DNA from: a virus
IMG/VR virus record: IMGVR_UViG_3300025165_000001
Span: 1-61,556 of that record
Strand: one strand, 5' to 3'
DNA length: 61,556 nucleotides
In this document: positions 7,979 to 15,389 of the stretch, in pieces
Position numbering within the stretch: position 1 is the stretch's first letter
Layout: the number at the start of each line of letters is the position of its first letter
Translations under genes and position numbers: made by a program
Notes under the pieces: generated by a model
What the model saw: the letters and a program-made list of their open reading frames with translations, nothing else
Told to the model about the DNA's origin: nothing
Databases searched by the model: none

Positions 7979-8215
7979 TTATACCGCGTCCCTCAGTGTT
8001 CGAAAACAAAATGGACATTCGATCGGTTCGCGATTCAGCGTCTTGTCAATGGAAAACGAGATTGCCACATGACAGCGCACGCAACTCATGGAACCTATCC
8101 CGCCGACCAGATTTCTCGCTGTCAATTTCGGCGTACCGGAAAATCGCTCGTGATACGATTCGTCATCCGAAGCGCGAGTAAACGCAAGATTTGTTATTAA
8201 ATATGGTCTTGTCAT
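7979..8215 (-). CDS. Zinc-ribbon protein (78 aa)
   Basis: The ATG at 8215 follows the upstream stop as TGACATG. Two pairs, CVRC near residue 45 and CPFC near residue 68, form a probable zinc ribbon. The longer frame upstream is only a shadow of the neighbouring gene. Function unknown. Confidence 0.6.
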   Translation of the reverse strand: MTRPYLITNLAFTRASDDESYHERFSGTPKLTARNLVGGIGSMSCVRCHVAISFSIDKTLNREPIECPFCFRTLRDAV

Positions 8216-8216
8216 G

Positions 8217-8561
8217 TCAAGCTGCGCGCTTCTTCTTCCCCAGCACGGCCGCGCGCACCGCCTGGGGGTCGAGCCCGAACCGCTCACAGATCGACACAAA
8301 AGAAAATATCCAGTCCTCATCGTCCGATTCGAACCACTCGATGGCCTCCAACCGAGGCTCTTCCTTGTGCTTGTAGGAATAGGTTCCTGCGGTGACTGCA
8401 CCGTGAATGACGTCGACGGCATCTTCGAGCACTCGGAGCATCAGCCGGTCCTCTCCGGTGAGATGCCCCACCGTTGCGCGATTTGCTTGGCGATGCTCGT
8501 AGGCGATCTCCGGGACTGCCGCGGCCAGAATTTTGTCGATGAGAATGCCGTTAACGTTCAT
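8217..8561 (-). CDS. Conserved phage hypothetical protein (114 aa)
   Basis: The C-terminal half (EAIEWFESDD.DWIFSFVSICERFGLDPQAVR) resembles a short phage family with a W-SFxxICxxLGLDP-R helix-turn-helix-like ending, often near replication genes. Second gene of the minus operon. No proven function. Confidence 0.65.
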   Translation of the reverse strand: MNVNGILIDKILAAAVPEIAYEHRQANRATVGHLTGEDRLMLRVLEDAVDVIHGAVTAGTYSYKHKEEPRLEAIEWFESDDEDWIFSFVSICERFGLDPQAVRAAVLGKKKRAA

Positions 8562-8564
8562 GGG

Positions 8565-8849
8565 TTACTCCCGGATCACGATTTCAAAACCCTCGACCCA
8601 TTCTGTTACAATGAGCAGCATGTCGGCGAACATTGGCGGCATTCGCCAGGATCGCCGCTGTATCTGCTCGACGTAGCGCGGATCCCGTAGGAGTTCACGA
8701 AAGGAATCATGGTGAATCAAAAGACGCAGCGATTCGCGCGGTGGATTGGAATTGGCAATCACCCTACAGCGAGCCTGCCAAATTTCGTCGAGTAGAGTCG
8801 ACTTACCGATCCGCTTCAAGGCGGAATCGGAGATCTCACTATCGTTCAT
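8565..8849 (-). CDS. First gene of the minus-strand operon (94 aa)
   Basis: The start at 8849 has GGGAGA about 8 bases upstream; a frame extending to 9065 would run through the promoter and leader region and is rejected. The product is a helical, Arg-rich protein with no recognised domain. It is the first gene behind the minus promoter at 8879-8908. Confidence 0.65.
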   Translation of the reverse strand: MNDSEISDSALKRIGKSTLLDEIWQARCRVIANSNPPRESLRLLIHHDSFRELLRDPRYVEQIQRRSWRMPPMFADMLLIVTEWVEGFEIVIRE

Positions 8850-8878
8850 TGATTGTCTCCCAGCAACGAGATGGCCGA

Positions 8879-8908
8879 AACATATCAGAGACGCAGAGAA
8901 GGTGTCAA
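8879..8908 (-). promoter_or_regulatory. Sigma70-type promoter for the minus block
   Basis: On the minus strand a perfect TTGACA (8908-8903) is followed after 18 bases by TATGTT (8884-8879), a 4/6 match to TATAAT. The first minus gene starts 30 bases downstream. Its -35 lies back-to-back with the plus promoter. Confidence 0.7.
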
Positions 8909-8923
8909 GGAAAATATTTGCGC

Positions 8924-8952
8924 TTGACAGCAATTCGGAAAAAGAGTAGGAA
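8924..8952 (+). promoter_or_regulatory. Sigma70-type promoter for the plus block
   Basis: A perfect TTGACA at 8924-8929, a 17-base spacer and a weak -10 (TAGGAA, 8947-8952). Transcription would enter the structured leader at 8991-9133 before the methyltransferase gene at 9165. Confidence 0.6.
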
Positions 8953-8990
8953 GTGAATTGATGCTTGGTCAGGTGCCGACTTGCAAAGCT

Positions 8991-9036
8991 GAGGTCGGGG
9001 GCGCTATCACCGCCCCCACCTCCATTCCCGTGATAG
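8991..9036 (+). promoter_or_regulatory. Leader hairpin with pseudoknot potential
   Basis: GAGGT (8991-8995), one bulged C and GGGGGCG (8997-9003) pair with CGCCCCC (9011-9017) and ACCTC (9018-9022). The whole 7-base loop (CTATCAC, 9004-9010) is complementary to GTGATAG at 9030-9036. This allows a pseudoknot or two alternative folds. It lies between the plus promoter and a terminator, suggesting a regulated leader. Confidence 0.6.
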
Positions 9037-9100
9037 GGGAACGAAATGTCTTTTCTTTCACTCAAAACTAGAATTCCAGGCGGTCAACTGCAAACCACGG

Positions 9101-9133
9101 AGCCCTTCGGCCATCTAGGCCGCGGGGCTTTTT
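9101..9133 (+). terminator. Intrinsic terminator upstream of the first plus gene
   Basis: AGCCC and GGCC pair with GGCC and GGGCT around an ATCTA loop, then TTTTT. It sits about 30 bases before the first plus gene and downstream of the plus promoter, so transcription of the early block must read through it. Confidence 0.75.
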
Positions 9134-9164
9134 GCGTTTGCCCTAAACAACTGAAAGGCGCGGG

Positions 9165-10037
9165 ATGAAAACTATTGCATTGAGATCATCGAGCGCGCTC
9201 GATAAATTCAACCCAGCTAAAACTGGAATCAAGGTGGCGAAGCTCGACGCTCTAGCGGGCTTTGCCAAAGCAATTCAAGATTGGCCGCTTCTCGAAAACG
9301 CGGTGGACGTGAAGATCGAGGAGCAGGGCGAGTTTTGCAAGTGGTGGGAGGGGAAAGTAACACCGGAGCATGGGGCAGGACGTGGGAATAAAAAGGTTAC
9401 AGAACTGCAACCTTTTTCAGATGAGGACGTTGATACCTGGAAAGTCCGCGTCCACCGGTGGAAGAAATACCTCAAAGAAGTGACGACGTATCGCGCGCGC
9501 CTACTGGGCGCCGAATATAGGGCGGCATTATTGGTCGATAAGGCATTTTACGGCGATCATGAAAATGAAAACGACGAGATGTTTACCCCGGCCAAATATA
9601 TCGAAGCAGCCCGCTTAGTGATGGATGGAATAGATCTCGATCCAGCCAGTTGCGAGACTGCGCAAGCTACAATAAAAGCAGCTTCCTATTTTACAAAAAG
9701 AGACAATGCCCTAAGTAAAGAATGGCACGGCAGAGTTTGGCTCAATCCGCCCTATTCGCAACCCTTTATGACCAATTTTGTGGACGCGCTGGTCCGTCAT
9801 GTAGCGAGCGGAAAGGTCACCGATGCCATTTTATTAACCAACGCCGCTACAGATACGGCGTGGTTCCATAATGCCGAGTCCATGGCTGCCCTCATTTGCT
9901 TCACCCGCGGCCGGGTAAAGTTTGTCGATGCCGTCCAGGGGGAGAAAATGCCGACTCAGGGCCAAGCTTTTTTTTACTATGGCAAAAAGACGGATCAGTT
10001 TAAGGCAATTTTTAAAGACTTTGGATTTATCCGCTGA
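9165..10037 (+). CDS. dam: Phage DNA N6-adenine methyltransferase (290 aa)
   Basis: The C-terminal ~160 residues carry DLDPAS (SAM-binding region), LNPPYS (the NPPY catalytic motif of N6-adenine methylases) and AILLTNAATDT, in the arrangement of the phage Dam family (PF05869-like). The N-terminal ~125 residues are helical and may set specificity or bind a partner. It methylates adenine in DNA, probably protecting phage DNA from restriction or timing its processing. First gene of the plus block; its stop overlaps the next start (TGATG). No companion restriction enzyme is seen. Confidence 0.85.
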   Translation: MKTIALRSSSALDKFNPAKTGIKVAKLDALAGFAKAIQDWPLLENAVDVKIEEQGEFCKWWEGKVTPEHGAGRGNKKVTELQPFSDEDVDTWKVRVHRWKKYLKEVTTYRARLLGAEYRAALLVDKAFYGDHENENDEMFTPAKYIEAARLVMDGIDLDPASCETAQATIKAASYFTKRDNALSKEWHGRVWLNPPYSQPFMTNFVDALVRHVASGKVTDAILLTNAATDTAWFHNAESMAALICFTRGRVKFVDAVQGEKMPTQGQAFFYYGKKTDQFKAIFKDFGFIR

Positions 10038-10492
10038 TGGGTCTCTATAATAAAGAAAAGTTTGAGATGTATCCGCCGGCGGGCTACGACGGACAGTTTG
10101 TTTGGGAATATATCGTTCGCCGGCTCCCGCCTCCAATTCGTCCTATGGACATCGACGCATACGTTGAAATAGGTGGATTATACTTATTTTTTGAAACAAA
10201 GGCTGAAGGCAAAAAGGTTCCAATAGGTCAACGATTAGCACTAAGGCGACTTCTGAATCATCCGAGTGCGACTGTGTTGGCGCTCTGGGGAAAAACGGCC
10301 GCCCAGGTGCGCCGTTTGGAAATATATAATGGCCTGGGTTCGCCGACTATTATCGATCCCGCCACGGCGGCCGATGTTGAGACCGTAGTGGATAAATGGG
10401 TTAAGCACGCCGTCTGGTTGCGAGATAAAGCCAATGGGCGGGATGACGCATTGCAGAAAGTCAAGGACTGGCGATTCACGCTTTGGGAATGA
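10037..10492 (+). CDS. PD-(D/E)XK nuclease-like protein (151 aa)
   Basis: Residues 35-60 read MDIDAYVEIGG-LYLFFETKAEGK, which fits the D...ExK core of PD-(D/E)XK nucleases (Asp near 37, Glu-Thr-Lys near 53-55). The compact size resembles VRR-NUC or Holliday-junction-resolvase-type enzymes. Start coupled to the methyltransferase stop. Assignment rests on the motif alone. Confidence 0.55.
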   Translation: MGLYNKEKFEMYPPAGYDGQFVWEYIVRRLPPPIRPMDIDAYVEIGGLYLFFETKAEGKKVPIGQRLALRRLLNHPSATVLALWGKTAAQVRRLEIYNGLGSPTIIDPATAADVETVVDKWVKHAVWLRDKANGRDDALQKVKDWRFTLWE

Positions 10493-11011
10493 TAAGATGG
10501 TTCGATAAGATCGAAAGGAGATTTACTAACCCTTTGACTTAGGCTCACGGTGAGGCGCCCCCCTGAAAAGCCCTTCCGGGAACACCGCGCGCATGCTTTA
10601 AGGCTCAGCCTTCTTTCTGGAAGTGGTGAGAACGAGTAGCGCGGGTATGATCAGACCAAGCCCGGATCGCGTACGGGGCAGGGGCACTGGAAGCCAAACG
10701 GCTCAGTCTAGTAGAAAGCGAAAAGAACGCATGCTGCATGCCGGCAGCCCGAAATACCGCGAGTCTTGATTCTAGCCCGGCCACACATATGCTGGAATGT
10801 GCGCTCTCCTCGGAGTAACGGGGTTGGGGAAACTGCACCCAAAGTCTCGGAAAATTCCGACTTCCTTATGCGATAGGCCAAAGCATGTCCTTGACATGCG
10901 ACGCCGTGAGCTCACTTGAGACGTGTCAGTGAACCACTGTCTACCCGAGGTTTGAAACCGTAGTGAGAAAAATTATATGCGAGCTGTAGAAGCGTCACTG
11001 GAGGAAGTAAA
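10493..11011 (+). ncRNA. Candidate structured non-coding RNA region (~500 nt)
   Basis: No convincing gene. Many local stems are present: AAGGC/GCCTT (10600-10612), TCGGAA/TTCCGA (10847-10860), a perfect 7-bp hairpin with 3-base loop (10883-10899), GGTTT/AAACC near 10951, and CACAT/ATGTG near 10785. The density of hairpins between two tightly packed gene strings suggests a folded RNA or a replication/recombination site. It does not match an RNA family I recognise. Confidence 0.35.
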
Positions 11012-11248
11012 ATGACACTGCGAAATAAAATTGCAAACTGGCTGGACCCCCATCGACACGATTCCTGTCAAGCGAAACAGGTTGCTGCGCCCTGGATGCA
11101 GCATGCCTTGGATAACAGTCAACTGATGATCAGTCAACTTGAGTGTGAAATAAAATACTTGAAGGGACGGGTAGAAGTCAACAATTTCGCCCGTGAGTTT
11201 GCAAAGGAATTGCTGAAGGAAATCGCAGAGACGAAGACCCAGGTTTGA
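11012..11248 (+). CDS. Helical hypothetical protein (78 aa)
   Basis: A strong site (GGAGGAAG) precedes the ATG. Predicted mostly coiled coil from residue 30 on. No family recognised. Confidence 0.65.
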   Translation: MTLRNKIANWLDPHRHDSCQAKQVAAPWMQHALDNSQLMISQLECEIKYLKGRVEVNNFAREFAKELLKEIAETKTQV

Positions 11249-11268
11249 TTTTCGACTGAGAGGAAATT

Positions 11269-11382
11269 ATGGAAACCTGGCTCGATTTCATTGCTTTCAT
11301 TGCCGGGGTTGCCGCCTTCGCCGCTGGGCTCGCATGGCTCATGAGTAGGTGGTTCAAGCGAAGATACAACCAGGGAGTTTGA
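11269..11382 (+). CDS. Single-span membrane peptide (37 aa)
   Basis: AGAGGA precedes the ATG at 11269. Residues 5-26 form one hydrophobic, Ala/Gly-rich helix, followed by a basic tail (RWFKRR), giving an N-out/C-in topology by the positive-inside rule. Too short for assignment; small early membrane peptides of phages can affect host division or superinfection. Confidence 0.55.
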   Translation: METWLDFIAFIAGVAAFAAGLAWLMSRWFKRRYNQGV

Positions 11383-11788
11383 TTTGTACGTGAAACTTTC
11401 CGTAGGCAGGACTACGTAGGTTACGGGCGAGAAGCAAAGTACCCCCCCACCCCCTCGCGCGTGCTATACCAGGCGCGCGTATCTTACCCTCATAGGGCTT
11501 ACCTATCACGGACACAGTGCGCGCGAAGCAAGCCGACGCGCGGCCCCTCATGAGACGATCGACGCGACAGCTTACTGACGCACCTGGACTAGCAGCATTT
11601 GCGTATTAGCTGGCAAACCGGTGTGCTAACGCGGCTTGAAACGACGCGACTGCTGGCACCTAATTGTTTTAGGCTGCCTCTGATAATCTGCTCGAAACTA
11701 AATAACGCAATGAAATCAGCGGTAGGAACGTCCCAGAAGAAGTATTATGTAACCTCAAGCCTTGTAAGTAGTTGATCTTCGGTCTGTG
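11383..11788. other. Non-coding, hairpin-rich gap
   Basis: No supported gene. Contains GC-rich inverted repeats (CGCGCG elements at about 11455-11480 and 11520-11545) and a stem formed by GCG..TTAGC and GCTAA..CGC around 11598-11630. It separates the plus string from the convergent small-terminase gene and could hold the ends of both transcripts or an origin. Confidence 0.4.
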
Positions 11789-12286
11789 CTACTCTTTAGA
11801 ACCCGGGTTGATCTCGATTGTGTTAGCATCGCCCGCCGGAGCCGTTTGCACGATGGAAATCTCGATCTTCGCCGGCCCGACTGCGATTTGCGCCCCGTCG
11901 CGGAACTTCGGATCAACGCCCTTGAGGTACAATGCTGATAGCGCACTGTCGTAGCGTCGAATCGCCTGGCCTGTTTTCATGCCCTTGTAGGATAGTGGCT
12001 CCAACCAGCCTTTCACCGCGCGCGTTTTTATGCCCTCGGCGTTTCCAGCCTCTATGATAGCTACTATCCGTACAAAAGCAGCCTGATAGTTGGCGTAGTC
12101 TTCAAGCCATTGATAATGATATAAGTGGTGGATCTTACTCAGCCTTTGAGCACCACGGATAGTTCCGGCCTGGATGTAGCCATTTAAGAATGCTCGTTGG
12201 TCCGGTAGCAGAGCTTCAGATGGGACGATAAGCGCGGATTGATCGGTAATCTCTTGCGCCGTGGCTTCTCTGTATCCAAATGCCAT
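11789..12286 (-). CDS. Putative terminase small subunit (165 aa)
   Basis: Residues 30-75 (RAFLNGYIQAGTIRGAQRLSK...YQWLEDY..YQAAFVRIVA) fit the helix-turn-helix of phBC6A51-type small terminases, in which a 'GTIRAA...WLE' helix pair binds DNA. The following AVKGWLEP matches the usual next segment. It would recognise packaging sites and hand DNA to the large subunit at 4447-5997. It is isolated from that gene, on the minus strand amid plus genes, directly behind a parS palindrome. The family call is inference. Confidence 0.6.
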   Translation of the reverse strand: MAFGYREATAQEITDQSALIVPSEALLPDQRAFLNGYIQAGTIRGAQRLSKIHHLYHYQWLEDYANYQAAFVRIVAIIEAGNAEGIKTRAVKGWLEPLSYKGMKTGQAIRRYDSALSALYLKGVDPKFRDGAQIAVGPAKIEISIVQTAPAGDANTIEINPGSKE

Positions 12287-12302
12287 GGTTCTGCCTTACT
12301 CC

Positions 12303-12318
12303 TGTTTCACGTGAAACG
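12303..12318 (-). promoter_or_regulatory. parS: ParB-type parS centromere site
   Basis: The minus strand reads CGTTTCACGTGAAACA. This is a 15/16 match to the bacterial chromosomal parS consensus TGTTTCACGTGAAACA, with the 14-bp palindromic core (12304-12317) intact. It lies 18-32 bases upstream of the small-terminase start and abuts its ribosome site. No ParB or ParA gene is visible in the phage, so host ParB would be the natural ligand. Confidence 0.75.
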
Positions 12319-12323
12319 CAAGC

Positions 12324-12341
12324 CTGCCTGTCGGCAGACAA
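12324..12341. repeat. Short palindromic repeat, copy 1
   Basis: Matches at 17 of 18 bases the element at 55608-55625 and its reverse complement at 16351-16368. It contains two overlapping, mutually exclusive small hairpins (CTGCC/GGCAG and CTGTC/GACA). Confidence 0.7.
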
Positions 12342-12689
12342 GCCCTGAGTCTCGATCGCGTGTCGCGCAAGCATCCGATTTTCTTCGACCGACTGCTTTT
12401 TCCTTCTACGACTTGCAGGGTTTTTTCTTCATTGGACTTTAGTTGTATTTTTTTCTCATGGTGAAAATAGTTTTTGCTTGCAAGCTCCCGAATTCATTTC
12501 AATCGTATGTTTCTTCAGTCGGTCCTGTAGGTTTTTCATGGCACGAATTTCTCTTGTACATAGGGGTAGAAGCATTTTTTTTTCAGAGGCAAAAAAGTTG
12601 ATATTTTGCGAAAACGATAACATGAGGGGATTGAAGAGGTAGCAACCACAGTGACAAAGCTTCCCTTGGTCGGGAAGTAAGGAGACAGC

Positions 12690-13577
12690 ATGGACGTTTA
12701 TGAAGTCATCAATCAGCGTATTATCGGCGCATTGGAAAACGGCACGGTTCCTTGGCAATGTCCATGGAAGAAGGGCGAATATGGCATGCCGCGAAACTTC
12801 GCTTCGACTAAGCCATATCGCGGAATCAATACTTTCATGTTGTCGATGACTAGCATTGCTCTTGGCTATCAGTCACCGTTTTGGGTCAGTTTCAAGCAAG
12901 CCAAGGACCTTGGCGGGCATGTCAAGGCTGGCGAAAAGTCACCGGCATTTTCGGTTTTCTACAAGCCCATGAAGAAAGAGACTGTAGATGAGAATGGCGA
13001 TACCGAGAGCGAGAGCTACTCGGTATTGCGTTACACTCCGGTGTGGAATACCGATCAATGTGACGGGCTGAAAGTGCCGGATCTATCACCGGCGGACAGT
13101 TTCAAACATGAGATTATCCCGCAGGCGCAAGCCATTGTCGATGCCATGCCGAACAGGCCCGCAGTAAATATCCGAGCATCGAACCGCGCTTTTTATTCTC
13201 CGTCGCAAGACGCGGTAACGGTTCCCGAAATGTCGCAATTTTCCCAGGCAGAAATGTTTTACTCAACCATGTTCCATGAACTAGGGCATTCGACTGGACA
13301 TAGCTCGCGACTTGCTCGTGAATTCGGTTCTTCGTTCGGAGATCATACCTACAGTAAAGAAGAGCTAGTCGCAGAGTTTACAGCCTCTTACTTGTGTGGG
13401 ATTGCAGGGATTGAAAACAGAACAATTGAAAACTCGGCGAGCTATCTCAATTCCTGGCTGACTGTACTCAAGGACAAGGCTAACAAGAAGTGGATCACCT
13501 GGGCAGCAGGACAGGCGCAAAAAGCAGCAGATTGTATCCGAGGCATACAGCAAGCGGAGTTTAAAAAAGCGGCGTGA
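12690..13577 (+). CDS. ArdC-like antirestriction protein (295 aa)
   Basis: An N-terminal domain (residues 1-110, VYEVINQRI...NGTVPWQCPWKKG, KPYRGINTFML, FWVSFKQAK) is the ssDNA-binding ArdC-N fold. The C-terminal domain is a zincin-like metallopeptidase with HELGHSTGH near residue 195 (HExxH zinc motif) and a downstream KEELVAEF glutamate. Such proteins protect incoming ssDNA or act on host restriction. A strong site (AAGGAGA) precedes the ATG. It fits a counter-defence role with the nearby Lar-like and Dam genes. Confidence 0.85.
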   Translation: MDVYEVINQRIIGALENGTVPWQCPWKKGEYGMPRNFASTKPYRGINTFMLSMTSIALGYQSPFWVSFKQAKDLGGHVKAGEKSPAFSVFYKPMKKETVDENGDTESESYSVLRYTPVWNTDQCDGLKVPDLSPADSFKHEIIPQAQAIVDAMPNRPAVNIRASNRAFYSPSQDAVTVPEMSQFSQAEMFYSTMFHELGHSTGHSSRLAREFGSSFGDHTYSKEELVAEFTASYLCGIAGIENRTIENSASYLNSWLTVLKDKANKKWITWAAGQAQKAADCIRGIQQAEFKKAA

Positions 13578-13667
13578 TTTTCCCCGCGTATCCTACGCGG
13601 AGGGAAACGGTAGGCTAACCACCTTCGCGCCGGTTCCGTCAAGACCGGCATAACTAGGCGTGCGCAA
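13576..13667 (+). repeat. 92-bp double-hairpin element, copy 1
   Basis: Starts on the ArdC stop codon and is repeated at 16258-16349 with only two mismatches. It contains CCGCGTA-TCC-TACGCGG and GCCGGT-TCCGTCAAG-ACCGGC hairpins and ends in the TAGGCGTGCGCAA motif that precedes many small genes here. Both copies follow directly on a gene end, suggesting an RNA processing, attenuation or regulatory element. Confidence 0.8.
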
Positions 13668-13701
13668 CCAAAGCCCCGATGACACGGGGCGAGGAGGGGA
13701 A

Positions 13702-13908
13702 ATGGAACCAACCATCGAATATGAACGATACGAGGTAACGCTACCCAGCGGCGTCGTGGTACTCGGCAAGCTCTACAAAGGGGAAGTCTGCGCGTTGACA
13801 TATTCGAACCGGACTCAAGCCGAACGGTCAGCGCAACGTGAAGGCGGCGATGTAATCCGACCCCACCGAAATTTTTTGGTGCGGTTGTGGAAAAGCGAGG
13901 CGGTGTAG
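13702..13908 (+). CDS. Small hypothetical protein (68 aa)
   Basis: The GAGGAGGGG site sets the ATG at 13702. Beta-rich, with a VTLPSGVVVLGKLYKG core. Flanked on both sides by the repeated intercistronic motif. Confidence 0.6.
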   Translation: MEPTIEYERYEVTLPSGVVVLGKLYKGEVCALTYSNRTQAERSAQREGGDVIRPHRNFLVRLWKSEAV

Positions 13909-13938
13909 GCGTGCACAACCAAAGGGAGGGCGAAGGGA

Positions 13939-14208
13939 ATGGAAATGGAACAAATTAAAATCTTTGCTGAGTATCGATCGGGTTGTTTTTGCGATAGGCC
14001 AAAACTTGGCGAACAAGGTCCGTATGTCCTAACTCAATATCGCCCACGATTCACATGGCGCGAAGGTGTCCGAGAACTCGCGTCGAAACTCGGAGCTTTT
14101 GAAATCACATTTAGTAATAAGGAAAAAAAAGCAGTCGCGTTATTGCCGTTTACCTGTAGCCACCGAGATCAACAAGTTATTGGCTTTGATAGAACGTGGA
14201 CATTCTAA
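13939..14208 (+). CDS. Small hypothetical protein (89 aa)
   Basis: Follows a motif copy and an AAGGGAATGG site. Mixed alpha/beta, no known domain. Confidence 0.55.
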   Translation: MEMEQIKIFAEYRSGCFCDRPKLGEQGPYVLTQYRPRFTWREGVRELASKLGAFEITFSNKEKKAVALLPFTCSHRDQQVIGFDRTWTF

Positions 14209-14227
14209 GGCGTGCGCAACCGGAGGG

Positions 14228-14392
14228 ATGAAAATGGCATGGCCGATCTGTAAATTTTGCGCAGGCACTGGACTAAACCCGCAATGCGCAGAGGATGCCT
14301 GCCGTGAATGCGGAGGACGTGGGTTTATCTTACCTCGTAACGAAGCCCAACGCGCGGCAGACCAAGAGCAGGATAGGGAGATAGACGACTAG
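14228..14392 (+). CDS. DnaJ-type zinc-finger micro-protein (54 aa)
   Basis: CKFCAGTGLNP and CRECGGRG pairs resemble the CxxCxGxG repeats of the DnaJ zinc centre. The start at 14228 follows GGAGGG. Probably one zinc site; function unknown. Confidence 0.6.
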   Translation: MKMAWPICKFCAGTGLNPQCAEDACRECGGRGFILPRNEAQRAADQEQDREIDD

Positions 14393-14416
14393 ACTTGCGC
14401 AATCAGCAGCACTGAC

Positions 14417-14722
14417 ATGACCCTCACCGCTCTACTCCGCGAACACAACGCGCTGGCTCTCCGGGGCACGGTGATGCCCCTTCCGGCCGATTACGAGGCG
14501 GCTGAACGAGGCGACTCCATGCTCCTCGAACCCATGACTTGCCACCATCAACCCAGACTGCTCAAGGATTTTAGCCCGGGCAAGAAAAATACCTGGGCTG
14601 TGCAATGCGTTGAATGCGGCAAGACTACGCGATATTTTCAAACGGCAGGTAAGGCCATTGAGGCATGGAAGGTCAAAATGTTGCGGGATGGCTGGCGTTT
14701 GGAAAGCGAGGTGCAACCATGA
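14417..14722 (+). CDS. Lar-like restriction-alleviation protein (101 aa)
   Basis: The C-terminal half (WAVQCVECGKTTRYFQTAGKAIEAW) carries the 'CxxC...F-T--eAI--W' pattern of Lar/restriction-alleviation zinc proteins. Located four genes after ArdC, in keeping with a counter-restriction set. The assignment is by pattern only. Confidence 0.5.
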   Translation: MTLTALLREHNALALRGTVMPLPADYEAAERGDSMLLEPMTCHHQPRLLKDFSPGKKNTWAVQCVECGKTTRYFQTAGKAIEAWKVKMLRDGWRLESEVQP

Positions 14723-14877
14723 CAACACGACCACTCAGAACCGTAACGATCCGAATGCCAGCGGAAATCCTCGACGCCATAGAAGCGCTGGCCGAGCTGG
14801 GCGATAGATCCACGAACGCGCAGATAGTCCGCATGCTGCGCGGGATTATCGAGGGCGAGACGGCGGACAAGGGCTAG
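14719..14877 (+). CDS. Arc-type ribbon-helix-helix regulator (52 aa)
   Basis: The start at 14719 overlaps the previous stop (ATGA). TVTIRMPAEILDAIEALA followed by RSTNAQIVRML is a classic ribbon-helix-helix: one DNA-contacting strand and two helices. Likely a dimeric DNA-binding repressor acting on phage promoters. Confidence 0.75.
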   Translation: MTTRPLRTVTIRMPAEILDAIEALAELGDRSTNAQIVRMLRGIIEGETADKG

Positions 14878-14897
14878 GCTGGGCGCAACAAGGGGGA

Positions 14898-15122
14898 ATG
14901 AAAATGGCAACACGACAATGGACAGTTGACGAACAGGCTGAGTTGCATCGCTTGGGTCGTCTATGTGACCGTCGTAGACGCGAGACCCATGATGCGGAGT
15001 TGCGAATGCAGGACCACCACTGCAATGCGAAGACTGACGCTGCGTACTACAACGCCGTGCAAGCACTGGTCAATGCCGAGGCACAGTATTGCAGCTTCGA
15101 GGCTGGTCTTAATGTGGGCTAG
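14898..15122 (+). CDS. Small helical protein (74 aa)
   Basis: Preceded by a motif copy and GGGGGAATG. Arg/Glu-rich helices; no known domain. Confidence 0.55.
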   Translation: MKMATRQWTVDEQAELHRLGRLCDRRRRETHDAELRMQDHHCNAKTDAAYYNAVQALVNAEAQYCSFEAGLNVG

Positions 15123-15149
15123 GCGTGCGCAACGAAGAAGGGAACGAAA

Positions 15150-15359
15150 ATGGCAAAATATGAAGTCATGTACGCGGGGCTGAGTTGTAACCACCGGCAC
15201 GATAGGCCCGGTGATTGCCGGCCATGTTTACCCAAACGGCTACGCAAGGCCCGGCTGAATTACCTGCTGACCGATGGTATTATCACCAAAATACCGCCAG
15301 CGACTGCCGCCGAACGGGAAGAACAAGACGAAGAGCTCTCGGATTATAACTGGGAGTGA
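15150..15359 (+). CDS. Small His/Cys-containing protein (69 aa)
   Basis: CNHRHDRPGDCRPC in the N-terminal half may bind a metal; the C-terminus is acidic. Flanked by motif copies. Confidence 0.55.
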   Translation: MAKYEVMYAGLSCNHRHDRPGDCRPCLPKRLRKARLNYLLTDGIITKIPPATAAEREEQDEELSDYNWE

Positions 15360-15389
15360 AAACTAGGCGTGGGCAACCAGGAGGGGGGA

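Larger units (their letters stand above)
12287..12689. other. Divergent intergenic region with parS and AT-rich leader
   Basis: Separates the minus small-terminase gene from the plus ArdC gene. It holds the parS site (12303-12318), a short palindromic repeat (12324-12341) and an AT-rich stretch from about 12420 to 12625 with T8-T9 runs, the likely location of the ArdC promoter, although no clear -35/-10 pair stands out. No gene is supported. Confidence 0.5.

Noticed and set aside
14719-14877. Lysogeny repressor and temperate lifestyle
   Set aside because: The Arc-like protein alone does not show lysogeny; no integrase, attachment site or second regulator was found.
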